Source: Chloropicon primus (lineage: Eukaryota; Chlorophyta; Chloropicophyceae; Chloropicales; Chloropicaceae). From it: 64,000 bases of DNA. Under the pieces are notes generated by a model, which saw nothing but the letters and a program-made list of their open reading frames with translations, did not search any database and was not told the DNA's origin. The DNA lies in NCBI GenBank assembly GCA_023205875.1, contig CP060759.1, positions 411,501-475,500 on the forward strand, read 5' to 3'. Position numbers and translations under genes: made by a program. Below, in pieces: positions 59,243 through 64,000 of the stretch (the stretch's first letter is position 1; every line of letters starts with the position of its first letter).

Positions 59243-60401
59243 ATGGTTGAGTTGCTGCCCACGTTGGAGGTGTGCGATGCGCCCAAGGGGGAATCCGTCC
59301 CGGTTGCATTCATGCTGGCGGGTTTCCCGGACGACCACTCGTGCTACGCAAAGTTGGCGGAGGGTATGAAGAAGACGCACAGGGTTGTCATCGCCTGCCT
59401 GCCCTTGTACGATCAGGAGAGCGTCAAGGAGGGCCAGCCCGACTTTTACAGCTGGGAGGAGATCCTCTTCAGGCTCGAGGCCACGGTTTTCGGGTGCACA
59501 GCGGAGGGGGAGAAGATCACGCTCATCATTCACGACTTTGGTTGCCCCTTCGGGTACCACTTTGCGAATCTGCACCCGGACAAGGTGGAGAAGCTCGTCG
59601 GTTTGGACATCGGGTGCACGAACAGGCTGGTCCTGGCGGGCGAGGGCTCCAGGCACAGGTACAGGCACGTGAAATTTCCTGCGATGTCTCCGCCCGAGCC
59701 CCCTGAGAAGTGGAACAAGCTCAACCAGGCCTTCTACCAGCTCTACTTTTGCATGGCGTTCCTCGTGGGCCAGAAAGTGAACTACAAGGCCGGGGACGTT
59801 CTGCTCCACGCCTTCTTCAAGTGGGCGGCGTGGGTTGGATTCATACAGAGCAAAGACCAGCCCGAGAGCAAACACGCGAGGGCGCTGCAGGACGTGCACT
59901 GCTGGATGTGCTATCCATACTGGGCGTGCTGGAGCAGAATTCTGTTCCAGAAGAAATCTCACATGTTCACCCACACTTACGAGTCCCAGTACACGAACCC
60001 AAAAGGTAAGTCGCCAGCCTCCCCGGCCCCGATGCATCGTTCGGTTGTCTCGCTCTCGCGCGCAACAAGGAGCTGACGGCGCGAGCATTTCTCTCCCTCT
60101 CTCTCTCTCTCTGCCCTGCCAAAAACCAGTCGTGGGCCACACGGGCCTCATCCCACTCTCTCTGCCAATGCCCCCGTGCGAGACTTTGTTCCTGTATGGC
60201 ACGAGGAAGCGAGTTCACTTTCACTCGAAGACTTTCTTGAAGTACCTGAAAGACACGCCAGGGTGCGCTGGCATGGGAGTCGATGGCGGCCACTGGTTCT
60301 TCCTGGACAAGCCAGACTTCGTCTTGAAGATCGTAAAAGACTTTCTCAATGGCGTCGTCTACAATTGGTCTGACCCCGTCACCACCACCCCCAAGCTCTG
60401 A
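59243..60401 (+). CDS. Alpha/beta hydrolase, epoxide-hydrolase/dehalogenase-like
   Basis: Exons 59243-60005 and 60130-60401 give 344 residues; the join reads NPK-VVGHTGLIP. Residues about 98-112, ITLIIHDFGCPFGYHFA, form the nucleophile elbow; HDFG resembles the HDWG of epoxide hydrolases and haloalkane dehalogenases, where the Asp is the nucleophile, and there is no GxSxG. The C-terminal half has a Phe/Trp-rich cap (KWAAWVGF; WMCYPYWACW) and the likely catalytic His in GGHWFFLDKP. The substrate is unknown. The Cys- and Trp-rich cap is unusual. The start is the ATG at 59243. The intron contains a CT tract. Confidence 0.8.
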
Positions 60402-60432
60402 TTCATTCACACACACACACACAACGCCTTTT

Positions 60433-60437
60433 TGTAA
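60433..60437 (+). terminator. TGTAA poly(A) signal, hydrolase
   Basis: TGTAA lies 32 nt after the hydrolase stop, before the MEMO1 gene on the same strand. Confidence 0.45.
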
Positions 60438-60519
60438 TCGTACAACACACTCCCACTCCCCTTGGTGACTCACTCTCTGACACCAACCTCCAAACCACAA
60501 AAGAGGACGAGGCGAGGCG

Positions 60520-61549
60520 ATGGGGGGAAGGAGGAAGGCCTACCACGCGGGAAGCTGGTACTCGGACGAGGCGGAGGTCCTGCAGCAGCAGCTCACCCGA
60601 TACTTGCACGAAGCGAGGCCTGGAACCCTCGCCAAAGTCGCTCCAGACTCCAAGGTGCGTCGAGACTCAAAGCAGGAGTCCCACCTCAACATCAGCAGCA
60701 GCAGCGTCTCAATCATCATCATCATCATCATCATCGTCACAGGGATGTGTCCCGTTTCTGACTCGATTATTTTCGTTTCGATAGCTGAAGGGGATCATTG
60801 GGCCTCATGCGGGTTACTCGTACAGCGGCAAGACGGCGGCGTACGGCTACGTCGACATCGACCCAAGTGAGGTGACGAAGATATTCCTTCTGGGTCCATC
60901 CCACCACGTGTACCTTCGAGGTTGCGCCCTGACAGGAGCGGACACGTACGAGACGCCGGTCGGGGACATCAAGGTGGACGTGGAGACGTGCGATGCGCTG
61001 ATGAGGACGGGAAAGTTCGAGAGGATGAGCCTCAGCGTGGACGAGGAGGAGCACTCCCTCGAGATGCACTTGCCATACATAGCTCACGTGATGAAGGGAC
61101 GGGACTTTTCTCTGGTTCCCATAATGGTCGGTGCCATAGACTCAGAGTCCGAGAAGGTGTACGGGGAGCTGCTGAGCGAGTATTTCGACAAGCCAGGGCA
61201 CCTCTTCATCGTAAGCAGCGACTTTTGCCACTGGGGGAGGAGGTTCCGGTTCACGTACTTCGATAACAAGGACGGAGAAATCTGGCAGTCCATAGAGAAG
61301 CTGGACAAGGCGGGCATGAGCTTGATCGAGAAGAAGAGCCCTGCCGAATTCAGGGACTACTTGAACCAGTACGAGAACACCATCTGCGGCCGGCACCCCA
61401 TATCCGTGTTTTTGCAGACAGTCAAGTACTCCACGTCTTGCAAGAACAATGAGATCAAGTTCGTGCACTACGCGCAGTCGTCCAAGTGCATGATGATGTC
61501 GGACAGCAGCGTGAGCTACGCCTCGGCGATTTGCTATGGCACGGGCTGA
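60520..61549 (+). CDS. MEMO1: MEMO1 family protein
   Basis: Exons 60520-60654 and 60785-61549 give 299 residues, close to human MEMO1 (297). The conserved metal-site residues are in place: GPHAGY (His), PSHH (His) and SSDFCHWG (Asp, Cys, His). Structure relates the family to non-haem iron dioxygenases; human MEMO1 binds iron and influences cell motility. The intron has a GTGCGT donor and contains a CAT repeat. The start is the ATG at 60520. The gene follows the hydrolase on the same strand, 118 nt after its stop. Confidence 0.94.
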
Positions 61550-61663
61550 ACTGAGGGCGACTGGGGTGAGGGGGGCCAATCACGCACGACTGGGTTCATT
61601 CACTCATTCATTCTATTGATAAAAAAGGGGGAGTAACAGAATGTGATGTCTTCTTCATTCATT

Positions 61664-63421
61664 TTAGGCATTGACGCTCACGTTCTCGACGGCCTTCTGG
61701 AGAACTCTCATCCTCTCCTCAAAGGAGACCAGGGCCCCCGAGTTGATGCACGACTCTGCCTTCTTCACCAGGTAAACTTGGTCCCCCACGTCTGGGCCTT
61801 GCATGGCTCCCGTCATGCAAATCCTGACCGGCAAAAACAGGTTCTTCCCCTTCTTGTCAAGGTCCTTGCCCACCTTCTTGATGAAGCCCTTGAAGCTCTC
61901 GGGCTCGGTCTCCACGAGCTCCTTCAGCTCTCCCGAGACAAAGTAGCTGTCCACGATGTACTTGGCCACGTCATAGAAGCCGCCCTCGATGCACTTCTTG
62001 GCCTTCCCGTCCGCCAAAGTGGCCTCGAGCGGAAAACCCAAAAGGGTCTCAAACTCCTCTACGCTCTGGTTCAGGGTGACGAGGGCCTCCTGGAATATCT
62101 CCACCGTCTTCGCCATGATCACCCGGGCCTCCTCGGTGTCCGGACCCGCCAGAACGCCCTTCTCCACCCACAGGTCCGTCAGCCTCCTCTCGAGGTCACT
62201 CGCGTCGAGCTGCCTGATGTACTGAGAGTTCATCCAGTTCAGCTTCTGCTTGTCGAAGACGGCGGCGCTCTTCGTGATCCTCCCTAGGGAGAACTTCTCG
62301 ATCAGCTCGTCCTTGGTGAACATCTCTTGCTCCGTTCCGTCGTTCCACCCCAAAAGGGCGAGGTAATTCATGAGAGCCTCGGAGAGGTACCCCTCCTCCT
62401 TGAATTCCCCGACCGAGGTCGCGCCGTGCCTCTTGCTGAGCTTGCTCCTGTCGGGCGCGAGAATCAACGAGCAGTGGGCGAACTTGGGAGGCTTGAGCCC
62501 TAGCGCGTTGTAGATGAGGACCTGCCTCAGGGTGTTGGGCAGGTGCTCCTCCGCCCTCACCACCTCGGTGATGTCCATATCCGCGTCGTCCACCGCCACG
62601 CAAAAGTTGTACACCGGGGACCCGTCCGACCTCATGATGATGAAGTCCCCGAGCGTGTTGGTGTTCCAAGTGACCTCGCCCCGGATGGCGTCCTGGATCG
62701 TCACGAGCTCGTCCTGGGGAACCCTGAAGCGCACCGCGTACGTCTCCCCCTTGGCCAGCATCTCGTCCACCTCCTCCCTGGAGGCGCTGGCCCACTTTCC
62801 AGAGTAAATCGGAGGCTTCCCCTCCTCCGCGGCCTTCTCCTTCATCGCCGTGATCTCCTCGTCGGTGCAGAAGCACTTGTACGCCAGCCCCCCATCCAGG
62901 AGCTCCTGGGCGCGCTGCCTGTACAGGTCGCCCCTCTCGCTCTGCCTCAGCGGACCCTCGTCCCAGTCCAGGCCCAGCCACTTCAGGTCCCTCAGCACGG
63001 CCTCCTCGCTCTCCTTGGTGCTCCTCGCCTTGTCCGTGTCCTCCACGCGCAGGACGAAGGCGGAGCCCCCCGCCGCTTGCCTCTTCTGCTGGGCGTACAA
63101 GTAGTTGTACAGCGCCGTCCTCGCTCCACCGACGTGCAAGTTCCCCGTCGGTGAGGGAGCGAACCTCACGCGAACTTGCTCGCCGTCCGCGCTCGACGAG
63201 TAGCACCTCACGCCCCGCCGTCCCACCGCCGCGCTCCTCCCCGCGGCCTCTGCCAGGCTCCCCGCGGGAGGAACCACGCCGTGGCCCCTTCCTCCCGTGC
63301 GGAGGCCAGACAACTCGCACCCGAACAGACTGCGAATCCTCGCGCCAGAATCCCGGCCCAGAGCCCTAAGCGTCCTCCCCCTCGACGCCGGAGCCTTTAT
63401 CCCCGTCATGCAAACCCTCAT
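61664..63421 (-). CDS. GluRS: Glutamyl-tRNA synthetase, organellar
   Basis: This 585-residue class I synthetase has the bacterial-type GluRS layout: RFAPSPTGNLHVGGARTALYN (HIGH-type motif), the insert CFCTDEE and the KMSKS motif in the form KLSKRHG. The C-terminal anticodon-binding domain follows. The N-terminal 85 residues are Arg/Gly/Ala-rich (transit peptide); plants use one such enzyme in plastids and mitochondria. In plastids charged tRNA-Glu also feeds tetrapyrrole synthesis. Start is the ATG at 63419-63421; an upstream TTG extension is rejected. It converges on MEMO1 with 114 nt between stops. Confidence 0.94.
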   Translation of the reverse strand: MRVCMTGIKAPASRGRTLRALGRDSGARIRSLFGCELSGLRTGGRGHGVVPPAGSLAEAAGRSAAVGRRGVRCYSSSADGEQVRVRFAPSPTGNLHVGGARTALYNYLYAQQKRQAAGGSAFVLRVEDTDKARSTKESEEAVLRDLKWLGLDWDEGPLRQSERGDLYRQRAQELLDGGLAYKCFCTDEEITAMKEKAAEEGKPPIYSGKWASASREEVDEMLAKGETYAVRFRVPQDELVTIQDAIRGEVTWNTNTLGDFIIMRSDGSPVYNFCVAVDDADMDITEVVRAEEHLPNTLRQVLIYNALGLKPPKFAHCSLILAPDRSKLSKRHGATSVGEFKEEGYLSEALMNYLALLGWNDGTEQEMFTKDELIEKFSLGRITKSAAVFDKQKLNWMNSQYIRQLDASDLERRLTDLWVEKGVLAGPDTEEARVIMAKTVEIFQEALVTLNQSVEEFETLLGFPLEATLADGKAKKCIEGGFYDVAKYIVDSYFVSGELKELVETEPESFKGFIKKVGKDLDKKGKNLFLPVRICMTGAMQGPDVGDQVYLVKKAESCINSGALVSFEERMRVLQKAVENVSVNA

Positions 63422-64000
63422 GACGCGCGACGACGCCAACCCCAACCTCCCTCTCGCCCCTCTCCGATCCTATGCACTCCGCCGGAAGCTCCCCTCAAGT
63501 GAGACGGAGCTTCGACTGAGCCGCCCTTTGAGGCCGTGCCCTTCCCCTTCCGTCGTCACGACGACGCGTTCCAGCTTCCGAGTCTGTGCCACACCACGAA
63601 GAAAACATCAAAACGTTTCAGCTTCCAAAAGTCTCAAAACGACGTCATTCCCTTCAAGAAGCGGCTCCTTCGAAAGATCACGGAACGAAGCTTCGAGATC
63701 TAACCCTCGATCTCGCCCCTTCTCTCGCCCTCGCCGCTCCCCTCGTCCCACAAAACTCACCTCCCCTGACCCTCCTCCCGCGGCACCAATCCCCTCGTCA
63801 CTCGCTCAATCCTCCGCCGTTCCTTACAAGTTCGGGATCAAACGAAAGAGGAAGACCTCCTCTATCGATATCTGACCAAGAACCTCCGCCTAAAACCCCT
63901 CCGTCTCCGTCCTCTCGGCCTCTCTGCGCGCCACTCGGTGGCTCCCCTTCTCTTGTCAGCTCTTCCCTCACTCGTCGAAGAGAGAGAGAGCCTTTTTGGA
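63422..64000. other. GluRS upstream region to window end
   Basis: A box-A site (TCAAACGAAAGA, 63838-63849) lies on the minus-gene orientation, 418 nt upstream of the GluRS ATG, without box B. Open + strand frames across 63297-63875 are shadows. No further gene is seen. Confidence 0.5.

Overview
This window is eukaryotic nuclear DNA, most likely from a small, gene-dense green alga. Nuclear genes for plastid proteins are present: a sigma-70 factor, chloroplast-type SRP54, EngA/Der, acetohydroxyacid synthase, a PHT4-type carrier and an organellar GluRS. Introns are short and GT-AG. Several genes are followed by TGTAA, the usual chlorophyte poly(A) signal, and one promoter carries a run of the Chlamydomonas-type telomere unit TTTTAGGG. 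Prasinophyte grade (for example Chloropicon-like) is my guess. The sequence does not settle the species.

I support 35 loci in 64 kb (34 genes and one broken ankyrin gene) and placed exon boundaries by translation and splice consensus. Positions 1-16 kb hold a hypothetical acidic protein, mitochondrial uL30m, a PHT4 carrier, SEC12, an MFS protein, IFT74, ATAD3, a G-patch protein, a basic nuclear protein and a GT29 sialyltransferase-like enzyme. Positions 16-31 kb hold QTRT2, a one-TM hypothetical protein, guanosine/guanine deaminase, a plastid sigma factor, a decayed ankyrin segment, AHAS, CFAP36 and a Patched-like protein. Positions 31-48 kb hold a DDX49 helicase, a USP12/46 deubiquitinase, eL20, LSM4, a GDT1 cation transporter, cullin-1, SMARCAL1 and WDR17. 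Positions 49-64 kb hold EngA, cpSRP54, an O-methyltransferase, two neighbouring Met-Gly-Cys proteins, VPS28, an alpha/beta hydrolase, MEMO1 and GluRS.

The genes are housekeeping rather than an operon-like system. Related functions recur: plastid expression and protein targeting (sigma factor, EngA, cpSRP54, GluRS), secretory and endosomal traffic (SEC12, VPS28, Patched-like, GDT1, GT29), ubiquitin biology (CUL1, USP12/46, UIM-bearing CFAP36), RNA and translation (LSM4, DDX49, eL20, uL30m, QTRT2) and cilia (IFT74, CFAP36). Genes mostly alternate in strand. Convergent pairs often end only 75-115 nt apart, and one pair ends 5 nt apart.

The most unusual signals are: a two-part upstream element with a constant 33-bp length in front of five unrelated genes; a strong bias of introns to the 5' end, with first coding exons as short as 18 nt; a GDT1 protein with Glu at the Lys/Arg position of its first signature; telomere-type repeats in a divergent promoter; and two adjacent genes encoding probable dually acylated proteins. 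I found no tRNA, rRNA, CRISPR, intact mobile element or virus-like element.
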